Below are positions 15,629 to 24,933 of a stretch of 64,000 bases of DNA, piece after piece; within the stretch, counting starts at the first letter, position 1, and every line of letters starts with the position of its first letter. The position numbers and the translations under genes were made by a program. The notes under the pieces are model-generated. The model saw nothing but the letters and a program-made list of their open reading frames with translations. It had not been told where the DNA came from and made no database searches. Source of the stretch: Bacteroidetes bacterium 43-93 (GTDB lineage: Bacteria > Bacteroidota > Bacteroidia > Chitinophagales > Chitinophagaceae). The DNA lies in NCBI GenBank assembly GCA_001897855.1, contig MKUO01000023.1:248001-312000 (forward strand), given 5' to 3'.

Positions 15629-18244
15629 TTGCGAAAGAAGTTTAAATATATACTGTTATCCATATTATTTCTGGTACTTGCCGGGCGCCTTTGTGCCCAG
15701 GTAAAGGACACTGTGGTTAGCGGTGAAGAAACTCCTCTTTCTTTAATTGACTCATCAGCGGAACTAAAGGTCGACTCTTCACAGCTATACACCATCAGGG
15801 GTGTGGTTTTGGATAAAAAGACGGGGCAGCCGGTACCTTTTACCAATATCTTTTTCCCAAAGTCAGATATTGGTACCCCGGCAGAGCTGGATGGCAATTT
15901 TCAGCTAACTGTAAATGGCCTGCCAGGAGATACCTTATATATACAGGCCATTGGGTACAACACCTTCAAAAAAAAATTAGACAGGAGTCAGCACGATATA
16001 CAACTCTACATAACCCTGGAAACAGAAGCGAACAAGCTCAATGAAGTTGTAGTAATTGCCGGAGAAGATCCTGCAATAACTTTACTAAAGCATATCATAG
16101 CGGCAAAGCCAAGGAACAATCCGGCAAGGTTTAATAATTACAGCTGCGAATCATACAATAAAATAGAACTAGATCTACTAAACCTGTCACGAGAGGAATT
16201 TGAGACGCTGCCGATACCGTACATACATAAACTGAGCTATGTGTATGACAACATGGATGAAACATCTGAAAAGCAGCCTTTTCTTCCATTTTACCTGACG
16301 GAAACTTTATCTGATTATTATTACCAGGATAAGCCTAAACGTATAAAGAGAGAATATGTAAAAGCTACACAGATAAAAGGCGCTACCAATCCTGCTATTA
16401 ATAAAAGTGTATCGCAGTATCTGGGTAATTTTTATCTGCCCATTAATCCCTACGACAACTACCTGATCTTTTTTTATAAACAATACATCAGTCCACTAAA
16501 TAATGCAGGACCTACCTTTTACAAATATAAGATTGTTGATACCGGGGAAGTATATGGCCATAAAATCATTACAGTAAGTTTTAAACCCCTGCGCGAAGGG
16601 GAAAATTGTTTTGCGGGAACCTTTAAAGTTGTAGATTCTATATATGCACTGCAGCATATAGAAGCCAATGTGCCGAGAGAAGCCAATATCAACTGGCTGA
16701 AAGATGCCACTTTTTATAAAGACTATACACCTATCTCTGATTCCGTATGGTTTTGCACTAAGGAGAACTTAACGGCAGAATTACTGCTGGCAGGAAACCT
16801 GATAAAATTTCCCGGCCTGAAGGCGAGAAAAACAAACATGTATCGCAATATAAAAGTGAATGATCCCGCGGTAACGGAAATGATAGGAAGCAAGACGTTG
16901 CGAATGGATGTTACGGTGGCAGATTCGGCCATGAATGTAGGGGATGCTTACTGGGATGCTCATCGTTTTGAGCCGCTGAGTAAAAATGAGCAGTCTATTT
17001 ATGATATGCTGGATACGCTGCAACAGGACCCGCAATTTAAGAAGATAAAGAACGTAGCAAAGGTATTAGCCACAGGCGTTGTGAAATGGGGTTGGTTTGA
17101 GTTTGGCCCCTACTGGAATATATACAGCAGTAACGTGATAGAAGGATCGCGCATCAGGTATTCTATGGGTACAACGCCTAAGCTATCTAAGAATGTATAC
17201 ATCAATGGCTATGTGGCTTACGGGTTTAAAGATCAGCAATACAAGTATAGTATCAATGCATTATGGTTGCTGCACAACCAGTTTCCCAGAACTTATGTAA
17301 ACTTCTCCTATCGCCATGATCTGGACGCATCGGTAAACTATTATGATAATACTACGTTTGATAACGTCTTTAGTTATGCAGTGCGTAAACCCGGGATACC
17401 CATGAAGTTTATGTTCTCGGACGATACCCGCTTTGAATTTTATAAAGAATATTATAGTGGCTTCAGCCACATGATTACGCTTCTACGGAAGAATTATGAT
17501 CCTTATGCCCCTCTGCCCGATCTCGGAATATTTAATGATGAGAACGGGAACCCATTAAACAATATCACGCAGACAGAGATCAATGTGAAACTGCGCTACG
17601 CCTACAAAGAGCGCTTTATTAATGGTAATTATTTCCGAACCAGCCTAGGCAGCAGGTATCCTATTGTGGAACTGCGATATTCCAAAGGGTTGAAAGGATT
17701 CCTTGACGGTGGATACAATTATCAGAAAATACGATTCAATATATCATCTTATTTGAAGATAGCACCGCTTGGCCAACTGTATGTCAATTTGTTTGCAGGT
17801 AAATACTTTGGTACGTTGCCCTATCCTTTGCTGGAAATACATCCCGGTAATGAAACTTATGTATACAATAAGTATGCTTTTAGTATGATGAACCAGTACG
17901 AGTTTCTCAGCGACCAGTATGCAGGTTTCAATATTGAGCACTCACTCGGCAGTGGAGTATTCCGCTATATACCGCTGATAAAGAAATTAAAGTTCCGCCA
18001 GTTCTGGACTGCTAAGGGTGTGATAGGAAGCCTGAGCGATTCCAACAAAGCCCTGAATATGAATAAAGGTTTTGCTTTTAAAACATTAGAAAATAACCCG
18101 TACATAGAACTAGGTACGGGTATTGAAAATATATTGCGCGTGTTCCGGATAGATTTTGTTTGGCGTGTAACTCCTAAGCCTGTAGCTACAGATCCAAGGC
18201 AGTCTTATTTTGGAGTCTTTGGCTCTATGAAGTTCGATTTCTAA
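15629..18244 (+). CDS. DUF5686 outer-membrane protein with carboxypeptidase-regulatory-like domain
   Basis: The 871-residue protein has a signal peptide (residues 1-23, ending LCAQ). A CarboxypepD_reg-like beta-sandwich follows (about 54-145: IRGVVLDKKTGQPVPFTNIF, then NEVVVIAGEDPA). The rest is the large DUF5686 region, rich in alternating strands and expected to form an outer-membrane barrel; it ends in FGVFGSMKFDF with a terminal Phe, as outer-membrane barrels do. The function of DUF5686 is not established. The start seems to be TTG, preceded by AGGAG at 15612-15616. Its stop overlaps that of convergent bcp by four bases. Confidence 0.85.
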   Translation: MRKKFKYILLSILFLVLAGRLCAQVKDTVVSGEETPLSLIDSSAELKVDSSQLYTIRGVVLDKKTGQPVPFTNIFFPKSDIGTPAELDGNFQLTVNGLPGDTLYIQAIGYNTFKKKLDRSQHDIQLYITLETEANKLNEVVVIAGEDPAITLLKHIIAAKPRNNPARFNNYSCESYNKIELDLLNLSREEFETLPIPYIHKLSYVYDNMDETSEKQPFLPFYLTETLSDYYYQDKPKRIKREYVKATQIKGATNPAINKSVSQYLGNFYLPINPYDNYLIFFYKQYISPLNNAGPTFYKYKIVDTGEVYGHKIITVSFKPLREGENCFAGTFKVVDSIYALQHIEANVPREANINWLKDATFYKDYTPISDSVWFCTKENLTAELLLAGNLIKFPGLKARKTNMYRNIKVNDPAVTEMIGSKTLRMDVTVADSAMNVGDAYWDAHRFEPLSKNEQSIYDMLDTLQQDPQFKKIKNVAKVLATGVVKWGWFEFGPYWNIYSSNVIEGSRIRYSMGTTPKLSKNVYINGYVAYGFKDQQYKYSINALWLLHNQFPRTYVNFSYRHDLDASVNYYDNTTFDNVFSYAVRKPGIPMKFMFSDDTRFEFYKEYYSGFSHMITLLRKNYDPYAPLPDLGIFNDENGNPLNNITQTEINVKLRYAYKERFINGNYFRTSLGSRYPIVELRYSKGLKGFLDGGYNYQKIRFNISSYLKIAPLGQLYVNLFAGKYFGTLPYPLLEIHPGNETYVYNKYAFSMMNQYEFLSDQYAGFNIEHSLGSGVFRYIPLIKKLKFRQFWTAKGVIGSLSDSNKALNMNKGFAFKTLENNPYIELGTGIENILRVFRIDFVWRVTPKPVATDPRQSYFGVFGSMKFDF

Positions 18245-18705
18245 ACCATTCCCCAGCCCTTCAATATCTGGTCCGTATGTGTTTTTGATAAAGCACGTTT
18301 GATGATGTGCTCGATCTTTCCTTTTTCGTCAATAAGGAAAGTGCTGCGAACAATGCCCATGTGCCTGTGGCCATACAATACTTTTTCCGCCCATACGCCG
18401 TATTTATTCGCGATCTTCAGATCAGTGTCTGCGATTAGCGGGAAAGGCAGTGAGAATTTTTTCTCGAATTTTTTATGACTGGTTATATCATTCGGGCTTA
18501 CGCCTAATATGGTGATACCTTTTTCTTTAAGCAATGCATAATTGTCTCTGAGGTTGCATGCCTGTACTGTACATACAGGGGTATCATCTTCCGGATAGAA
18601 ATACAATGCTACTTTTTTGCCTCTAAAATCTTTGAGCGATATTGTATTGCCATCCTGGTCTTTTGCTGTAAACTCCGGTGCTTTATCTCCTTTTTGCAGT
18701 TCCAT
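18241..18705 (-). CDS. bcp: Thioredoxin-dependent peroxiredoxin, Bcp/PrxQ type
   Basis: It reduces hydrogen peroxide and organic peroxides using thioredoxin. The 154-residue protein has the peroxidatic site YPEDDTPVCT (Pro38 to Thr46), with Thr42 and peroxidatic Cys45. Cys50 (VQAC) is the usual PrxQ resolving Cys, five residues later. Val44 replaces the more usual Gly in PGCT. It follows the M23 peptidase gene by five bases and is probably co-transcribed with it. Confidence 0.95.
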   Translation of the reverse strand: MELQKGDKAPEFTAKDQDGNTISLKDFRGKKVALYFYPEDDTPVCTVQACNLRDNYALLKEKGITILGVSPNDITSHKKFEKKFSLPFPLIADTDLKIANKYGVWAEKVLYGHRHMGIVRSTFLIDEKGKIEHIIKRALSKTHTDQILKGWGMV

Positions 18706-18710
18706 AAATG

Positions 18711-20393
18711 TTATCGTATAAATGTATAATTGAGAGTTTGTTTATTATTGTTTTCATCTGTGGCAGTAAATACTAATGTATGTTTTCCTTTACTGCAATG
18801 CTCGTCAAAAGTATAGAAGAAAAGATCTCCGTGCTGCTCCAAGCATATCCATTTGCCATCTAATACCCCACTGAATTTTTTTACTGATGTGACGGCATCG
18901 GTAGCTTTAAAAGTGATGCGTTGTGCCTTTGCAAGACTGGCGCCATTCTTTTGTAATGATTTGATAACAGGTGGCTCGGTATCCATTACCAAACGATAAT
19001 CTCCAAAGTTGCGGAAGCTTGCCACATAAAAGCCGCCATCTTCATACTTAGCTGCTTTTCCTGTTTCCTCTTTCCCGTCGCTATATACCATTGCTATCTT
19101 ATCCCTGCTATCAAATCCAATAGACCTGTTCGGTTTGATATTGACCTTAAAAGAAGTATGGACCGGTACATAACTTTTATCGAGCGAAAATTTTTCAGAG
19201 TAAGCGGATACGTCTGTATTGTTGTCAAATTGAAAACATACATCATCATATAGTGCTTTATCATCCAGTTCTATGCGCACATTGGGATGCTTGTAATGAT
19301 TCGCCTCATTGGCTTTAAACAATGTAGCATTACATGGGGATGTGCTATCGATACCGCTATGTTTCAGATAAAGTGATACTGTTGTTTTATTGTAGAAAGC
19401 ATCAGCAAACAATATGTTCACTTTATGTGACTGCCCGTCTGCAATATCCAGCTTTCCGTTGTTCGGGTTGCTCCAGTTATAAATATGATCCAACCTGTTA
19501 TTAGGCAGCTGAAACATATTCTGCATCCAGTTGCCGGTAAGCTTTTTAGTTTTATAATCTACGAAGGCATGCATATAACGTGTTTCATCATAGCCAATAT
19601 CATCCAGGGTTATTCTTCCCTGTAATACACTGTCCAGATAAATATCGGCAGTATAGTAGTTGAGGCTGTTATTGCTGCCATTCATAAAGTCGTTGATGTT
19701 AACGCTTACACCGGCAAGCTTACTATTCACCATTACTGTATCTGCTAAAGTATATGCATCACCTTTTTTCTTTAAACCAATAACCTTCGGTGTTTGTTCA
19801 TAAATGCTTTCATTCATGTTGTACACACCTACTGTTAACGGTATGGGGGCAATATTGTCTTTAACATCAAAGCCAAATAATAGAGGGTTCAAAGGATGTT
19901 CTGATTTTGTATTCCTGATCTCGAAATGAAGATGAGGGGCGGTGGACGCGCCGGTATTGCCCGACCATGCTATCTGCTGACCTTTCTTCACGGGGAATTG
20001 ATCCGGTGATAGTGAGAGATCTACTTCCCAGTTCTGTTTTTTATACTGTTCTGCTTTTACATATCGCTGCAGCTCGGGCATAAAATTGTTTAGATGCGCG
20101 TATAGTGTTGTATAGCCATTGGGATGGGTAATGTATATACCATGTCCAAATCCACCGGGCTCCATTTTTATTCTCGATACATAACCATCGGCGGCAGCAT
20201 ATACCGGTAGATTTTCCTGTCCGTTCGTTTTTATATCTATGCCGCTGTGAAAGTGGTTGGGCCTGCATTCGCCAAAATTACCTGCCAGGTATAGCGCTAT
20301 ATTCAGAGGGCTGCGAAAATAATCTGTAGGGTATTGTTGTGCATTGGCTACCAGGCCGGAAAGTAAAAGGCTCAATAAAACATATCTCTTCAT
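18711..20393 (-). CDS. Secreted M23 (LytM-type) metallopeptidase
   Basis: This is a predicted periplasmic peptidoglycan endopeptidase or activator. A signal peptide (1-19, ending ANAQ) leads into the LytM domain near the N-terminus (about 40-170). The zinc ligands are intact: HFHSGID (His49, Asp53) and HLHFE (His156), along with catalytic-region His100 (LYAH) and His154. Residues about 170-560 form a long C-terminal region of beta-sandwich character with no assigned family, unusual for having the peptidase first. It lies in a leftward run with porZ and recO upstream and bcp downstream. Confidence 0.9.
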   Translation of the reverse strand: MKRYVLLSLLLSGLVANAQQYPTDYFRSPLNIALYLAGNFGECRPNHFHSGIDIKTNGQENLPVYAAADGYVSRIKMEPGGFGHGIYITHPNGYTTLYAHLNNFMPELQRYVKAEQYKKQNWEVDLSLSPDQFPVKKGQQIAWSGNTGASTAPHLHFEIRNTKSEHPLNPLLFGFDVKDNIAPIPLTVGVYNMNESIYEQTPKVIGLKKKGDAYTLADTVMVNSKLAGVSVNINDFMNGSNNSLNYYTADIYLDSVLQGRITLDDIGYDETRYMHAFVDYKTKKLTGNWMQNMFQLPNNRLDHIYNWSNPNNGKLDIADGQSHKVNILFADAFYNKTTVSLYLKHSGIDSTSPCNATLFKANEANHYKHPNVRIELDDKALYDDVCFQFDNNTDVSAYSEKFSLDKSYVPVHTSFKVNIKPNRSIGFDSRDKIAMVYSDGKEETGKAAKYEDGGFYVASFRNFGDYRLVMDTEPPVIKSLQKNGASLAKAQRITFKATDAVTSVKKFSGVLDGKWICLEQHGDLFFYTFDEHCSKGKHTLVFTATDENNNKQTLNYTFIR

Positions 20394-20475
20394 GCGCTGC
20401 TAATTAGCACCAAAATTCAGTAAATAGTAGCAGATATACAATCTTGTATTTGCTTCGTTGTTCTATTAATAGCTG

Positions 20476-21210
20476 TTAGTGTAAGATAGCACGCAGTACT
20501 GCCAGCGACTTAATACTGCCAAGATGTTGTGTGTGGCGATGTAGAAATTCTATATACCAATCCAATAACCTGTTACGCATGGCAGCGTTTAACACTATAT
20601 TTTTTAGCTGCGTTATCTCTTCAATATTCAATAGAGCATTCAGCGCTTTCGCTTCTTCTATATCAAGATATGGTGGTGCGGATGGCGGCACTGCTGTGAA
20701 AGCCCCATCCTGCAGGTTTAGGTATGGTGTGTTTGCGGAATAGCTGCCACTTATTTCATACCCCAGCAAATGGCTGCATTGTATGATAAAATAAAGAGGA
20801 AAATTAGCCACTGTTTCTATATCCAATTGATCCAGCCATTGAAAATATTTAAAGGCGAATCCAAATAGCTGCTCTTGTTGTGCATGCTCAGGCAATAAGC
20901 GCAGCAACAGCTCTGCAGAAAAAAGTGCAATGCTGTTGCGCACAATGTCTTCCTGCAATTGGATGTATAAATATCCATACTGCATTTCGCGAATGTGCTG
21001 TAATCCGCTGTTAGGCTTATGATATACAACTACATCCAGCAGTGTTGTCGGCTGTAGCATAGCTGCCTTGTTGCTTTTCGCACGGCTGCTGCGGGCACCC
21101 TGAACTATATATGCCTGTACGCCTTGTTTTTCTGTGAAGAGAGTGCTGATAAGACCCGAGTCTCCATACTTAACAGAACGTAATACGATGGCCCTGGTAT
21201 TCTCAAGCAT
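20476..21210 (-). CDS. recO: DNA repair protein RecO
   Basis: RecO helps RecR load RecA onto SSB-coated DNA in the RecFOR pathway. The 244-residue protein opens with the OB-fold segment RAIVLRSVKYGDSGLISTLF, then GVQAYIVQGARSSRAKSNK, typical of RecO. The C-terminal helical part is present, but the four-Cys zinc site of some RecO proteins is not. The gene starts five bases after the end of porZ, so the two probably share a transcript. Confidence 0.92.
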   Translation of the reverse strand: MLENTRAIVLRSVKYGDSGLISTLFTEKQGVQAYIVQGARSSRAKSNKAAMLQPTTLLDVVVYHKPNSGLQHIREMQYGYLYIQLQEDIVRNSIALFSAELLLRLLPEHAQQEQLFGFAFKYFQWLDQLDIETVANFPLYFIIQCSHLLGYEISGSYSANTPYLNLQDGAFTAVPPSAPPYLDIEEAKALNALLNIEEITQLKNIVLNAAMRNRLLDWYIEFLHRHTQHLGSIKSLAVLRAILH

Positions 21211-21215
21211 AGCGC

Positions 21216-23516
21216 TTACTCCATAAATACGATCTTACCCACATCTGTTTGCGATCCGTCTTTATTGGTAATAAAGATGAGGTATACCCCCGACTGAGGG
21301 CGATGTCCTGTATAATCTTGTCCGCTCCATACTGCTTGCCCTCCCAAAGCTTTTGTGCGGTACACCAGCTGTCCGGATATATCTGTTATGCGAACATCGG
21401 CATTATCTACCAGCCCCTTAATGGCAATGGTGCCCAGGTAGCCTGATTTAACAGGATTTGGGAATGCTATTACGTTGCTGTTCTCTTCTCCGCCTTCGGT
21501 AGCAGTACCTCTAAAGCTGACGAGGCCTTCCTGCGTGCCTATATATACATCGCCGGTTACAGGATCGATGCTGATTTTTTGTACAAGGTTCGAAGGCAGG
21601 GGGCTGTTATCCGCTGTAAAGCGGTAAATGATCTTACCTGCATCGGCGGATATAAGCCATACACCGTTGTTGGTTCCTATCCATTTGCGATTGGCGCCGT
21701 CTACTGCGATTGTATTTACTTGCTCACCCGTAAATAAATAGCCGGCAAATTGATCGTACTGTACAACGCGTATCTCAGCTTCGCACTGGCGATCAATAAC
21801 ACTGCCTGGGCAATTAACGATACCTATACCGTTTTTAGTACCTATCCATATTGCGCCTGTTTTATCGTTTGCGACGCTTAATACTTCGTTATCGGGAAGG
21901 TTGCCATAACCTACCCCAGACATGAGTTGCCTGTAGCGATCATCATTTGGATTATCAGGCGTTCCATTATCGTTATATACAATCACACCGCTGCCCGATC
22001 CGGTGGTTGTGTACCATTTCTGATCATAATCATCTACACAGATATTAGCTGCGGCATTAGGATATAATGACCTGGGAGCCGCTACTGCAAAAGAATACCA
22101 TTGGCCTTCTTTAGTTTTTACCACCAGCTCGCGTTTACCTCCATATACAGTGATCCACAGATTGTCTTTACTGTCGAATGTCATTCCGCCAATGCGGTAC
22201 CAGTCTTTTGATATAGAAGAGGGTCCTATCACCGAACCCTGCTTCATGTTTTCTGTGCTGCCGTCGGGCTTCATAATAAATAATCCTGATTGCGCAGAGC
22301 CTGCATAGATGGTGCCATCATTATCTTTTACAATAGTGGTAATATCCATGATGCTATCCCCAAATCCCTGGTATTTGTAGCGCATATATTTTTTCCATTT
22401 CTCATCTTTAAAATCAGAGAAACCGGCATTATTATTAAAAACATTCAGCAGATCATCAAAACCACCGTGTGCTACCAGCACCTCTTTATTTTTTGCAAAT
22501 ACATCAAAACAGGGAGCATCGCCCGGGCTTTCAGGTATGTCTGTTCCAAAGGGTTGTCCGAATCCTTCCTGTTTCAGCATTCCCTGGAATTCATCAGCAA
22601 TCCAGCGGGTGTTGGTATCCGTTTGCAATACCTGTTTGCAGAATCCGTCTATCTTATAAGAGTCAACAATATTGCCATCAATCGAAAACCGGATCACTTT
22701 CCCCTTGTAGGTACTTTGATAATTTTCGCATAACCAGAAGCAATTTACACCGGGGTCAAGATGCCGGGTAGTTGTATCAGAGCTGTAAACAAACTGTAGT
22801 TTATTATTATTGTCCAGCGAAAACAAACTATCCTTTCCTGTAACGAATACCTTGTTATCTACAGATGCTACAGCTACAAAGTTCCGTGTGCTGTCGATTT
22901 TGGTCCAGGTACTAAATGCCTGTGGGTTTGCAGCATTTCTACTGATACGGTACAATCCCTTAGTGGTAGAAGCATAGAAGAAATTATCAGTAGCAGTAAA
23001 ACCGGTAACAGGAAGATTTTGGCTATTAACGCTGAATATATAGTTTTCTTTAACTTCTCTTTTGTCGAGGTTAATGACCAGGATACCAATATCAGTGCTT
23101 ACGTAGGCTAATCCGGTTTCGGTATATATGTGATTAATGTTCTTGCTACCGGTGACAGATTTGTTTTTTAGATCTGGCAGGTTATAGAATGTATTGTCTT
23201 TGAACAGATCTATATTACCATTGTTATAAGCCAGTATTGCGGTTTGCGTAAGAGCATCGTAGCCTATGTAAGACATACCAATATCGTGCATGCCTTCTAC
23301 CTTGCTAAATCCCTCTGTCTGGAAGCTGGCTATATCGTAAGTGTAAAAAGCTTTCTGCGAAGCCACAAATATAGTTTTGCCATCTGATGCAAGGCTTATG
23401 GCCTTGTTATAAGGCATATGTGCACGCCAGTAGCCTATGGGCTTATCCTGTGCCGTGACGCTAAGGCCAAAACCGGAAAGAAGCAGTAACAAAGACGATC
23501 TGAATGTAAATTTCAT
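21216..23516 (-). CDS. porZ: PorZ-like type IX secretion protein (two-propeller, sorting domain)
   Basis: PorZ is a component of the type IX secretion attachment complex, delivering anionic lipopolysaccharide for anchoring cargo in Porphyromonas. The 766-residue protein has a signal peptide (1-22). A long series of beta-propeller blades follows, of two-component-regulator type (GLAYVSTDIGILVINL, GTIYAGSAQSGLFIMKPDG, GAIWIGTKNGIGIVN, KWIGTNNGVWLIS, GDVYIGTQEGLVSF). It closes with a C-terminal sorting domain (about 685-766: VIAFPNPVKSGYLGTI, then SGVYLIFITNKDGSQTD). Length, order and the leading PIGYWRAHMPYN segment fit PorZ. An exact -7 box TACATTTG lies at 23533-23540. No other secretion genes are nearby. 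Confidence 0.85.
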   Translation of the reverse strand: MKFTFRSSLLLLLSGFGLSVTAQDKPIGYWRAHMPYNKAISLASDGKTIFVASQKAFYTYDIASFQTEGFSKVEGMHDIGMSYIGYDALTQTAILAYNNGNIDLFKDNTFYNLPDLKNKSVTGSKNINHIYTETGLAYVSTDIGILVINLDKREVKENYIFSVNSQNLPVTGFTATDNFFYASTTKGLYRISRNAANPQAFSTWTKIDSTRNFVAVASVDNKVFVTGKDSLFSLDNNNKLQFVYSSDTTTRHLDPGVNCFWLCENYQSTYKGKVIRFSIDGNIVDSYKIDGFCKQVLQTDTNTRWIADEFQGMLKQEGFGQPFGTDIPESPGDAPCFDVFAKNKEVLVAHGGFDDLLNVFNNNAGFSDFKDEKWKKYMRYKYQGFGDSIMDITTIVKDNDGTIYAGSAQSGLFIMKPDGSTENMKQGSVIGPSSISKDWYRIGGMTFDSKDNLWITVYGGKRELVVKTKEGQWYSFAVAAPRSLYPNAAANICVDDYDQKWYTTTGSGSGVIVYNDNGTPDNPNDDRYRQLMSGVGYGNLPDNEVLSVANDKTGAIWIGTKNGIGIVNCPGSVIDRQCEAEIRVVQYDQFAGYLFTGEQVNTIAVDGANRKWIGTNNGVWLISADAGKIIYRFTADNSPLPSNLVQKISIDPVTGDVYIGTQEGLVSFRGTATEGGEENSNVIAFPNPVKSGYLGTIAIKGLVDNADVRITDISGQLVYRTKALGGQAVWSGQDYTGHRPQSGVYLIFITNKDGSQTDVGKIVFME

Positions 23517-23532
23517 ATATAAAAACTGCTAT

Positions 23533-23540
23533 CAAATGTA
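23533..23540 (-). promoter_or_regulatory. -7 promoter box of porZ
   Basis: Read leftward, TACATTTG matches TAnnTTTG exactly, 16 bases before the ATG. It would drive porZ-recO and perhaps the following peptidase and bcp. Confidence 0.5.
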
Positions 23541-23653
23541 CTGAAAAATAAACGCTGGCATCTGTTTGAATATTGTTGACGCAATAGGATTATACCCATC
23601 ATATCTATGGAAAAGCGATTGTGTTTCTTTATCTTGCGTATAAGAAACATGAT

Positions 23654-24031
23654 ATGGAGCCACTAATTGATTTCAGCTACTTACAGGAACTCTCTGACGG
23701 AGATCACAAATATCTATACGAATTACTTGATATATTTCTGAATACTACTCCCGAAGGCCTGGTAAAGCTGGAACAATTAATAAAAAGTACGGACGACTGG
23801 GATGCAATATATAAGCAGGCACATTTTCTAAAGTCCAGCGTGGGTATTGTAAAGATCAGGGAGTTACATCCGCAGTTGCAACGTATTGAGCAATTAGGGC
23901 GTGCACAGCAATCAAAAGACGAGATGCTGCTGCTTATTGATACTGTAATGGCTACATTTAATGAAGCCCATCCGATACTTATTAGTGAGCGGGATAAGCA
24001 TAAAGCTGCTGCCGGTATTGCTGAAGAATAA
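23654..24031 (+). CDS. Histidine phosphotransfer (Hpt) domain protein
   Basis: The 125-residue protein is a single Hpt domain, the four-helix module that relays phosphate between response regulators and hybrid kinases. The phosphorylation site is clear: QAHFLKSSVGIV, with the His of HxxKS. I use the ATG at 23654 (MEPLIDFSYLQELSDGD), as longer versions need a TTG start and add an unlikely hydrophobic stretch. No kinase or response regulator gene is adjacent, so it is an orphan component. A hairpin terminator follows. Confidence 0.88.
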   Translation: MEPLIDFSYLQELSDGDHKYLYELLDIFLNTTPEGLVKLEQLIKSTDDWDAIYKQAHFLKSSVGIVKIRELHPQLQRIEQLGRAQQSKDEMLLLIDTVMATFNEAHPILISERDKHKAAAGIAEE

Positions 24032-24048
24032 AGACAACTAAAATTAAT

Positions 24049-24071
24049 AAAGGGAGCTTAAAGCTCCCTTT
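24049..24071. terminator. Bidirectional terminator between convergent genes
   Basis: AAAGGGAGCT (24049-24058) pairs perfectly with AGCTCCCTTT (24062-24071) around TAA. It separates the Hpt gene from the beta-barrel gene. Confidence 0.88.
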
Positions 24072-24093
24072 ATATATATGATAGATGGGTGTG

Positions 24094-24918
24094 TTAAATG
24101 CCACCAAAACGTAATCCTATGCTAAACGGCCGCTGATCTACAAATGCATCTTTATACATATTGGTCAGTTGGTAGCTGGCATATATACGGAAATAATCAT
24201 CCAGGCCAAATTCTGCAGTAACACAACTATTGAAATCATTCAGGTTAAAGGAATCGTGGTTTTTCTGTTTACCGAATTTCTGAGAAACCTGTTTTGTCCA
24301 CGAGCCTATCCTGTAGCCGCCGGTAATACCTACACCATATACCAGCCACAATTTATTAGCCATCCTGGTTTTGAAGGTCATTTGCAGGGGGATGCTCAGG
24401 TAATTGACCACTAATTTGTTTTTCCTATAATCGGTGGTCGAATCCAGCAATACAACCTGGGGTACGGTGTTATTGACAAAAGTAATGTCCTTAGAATACC
24501 TGAAGTTGTATATCTGCAAACCTATACCCGTAGAGAGATATATCTTTTGACCGGGAGTTTTCAGGAGTTTAAGCTTAGCCATTACCGGCCATATATTTAC
24601 ATTGATCGATTTACCCGTCCGCAGGTCAAAAAGGTTCTTGTTTTGCAGGTCCTGGGGTACGTTAAAGAAGCTGTTATTGGCAAAAGTCTGTGCGTCATAG
24701 ACGGTGTTGTCTTTAAACGCATTGACACCGATATCCACCATACCAAATTCTACACTAAAATCTTTATCAGCAGGCTTTGTCTTATCGTTCACTTTCACCT
24801 TAGCGCCATCGGTGCTTAGCTGTATTTGCACATCTTTTTTACCGTTTGTTTTCTCCTGTGCAAATATTGCCTGGCTGTTCAGCAGTGCTATAGCTGCTAT
24901 ACCATATATCCATTTCAT
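24094..24918 (-). CDS. Outer-membrane beta-barrel protein (PorT/OMP_b-brl type)
   Basis: The 274-residue protein has a signal peptide (1-20, ending IFAQ) and a Lys/Asp-rich segment. An eight-stranded-type barrel is then suggested by alternating hydrophobic strands (KIYLSTGIGLQIYNF, NYLSIPLQMTF, LWLVYGVGITGGYRIG, FRIYASYQLTNMYKD) and a typical ending FSIGLRFGGI. It is the last gene of a likely operon with an ECF sigma factor and an anti-sigma-like protein, so it is probably under their control or part of the same envelope response. The ligand is unknown. Confidence 0.78.
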   Translation of the reverse strand: MKWIYGIAAIALLNSQAIFAQEKTNGKKDVQIQLSTDGAKVKVNDKTKPADKDFSVEFGMVDIGVNAFKDNTVYDAQTFANNSFFNVPQDLQNKNLFDLRTGKSINVNIWPVMAKLKLLKTPGQKIYLSTGIGLQIYNFRYSKDITFVNNTVPQVVLLDSTTDYRKNKLVVNYLSIPLQMTFKTRMANKLWLVYGVGITGGYRIGSWTKQVSQKFGKQKNHDSFNLNDFNSCVTAEFGLDDYFRIYASYQLTNMYKDAFVDQRPFSIGLRFGGI

Positions 24919-24933
24919 ATAAATAATTGTTTT

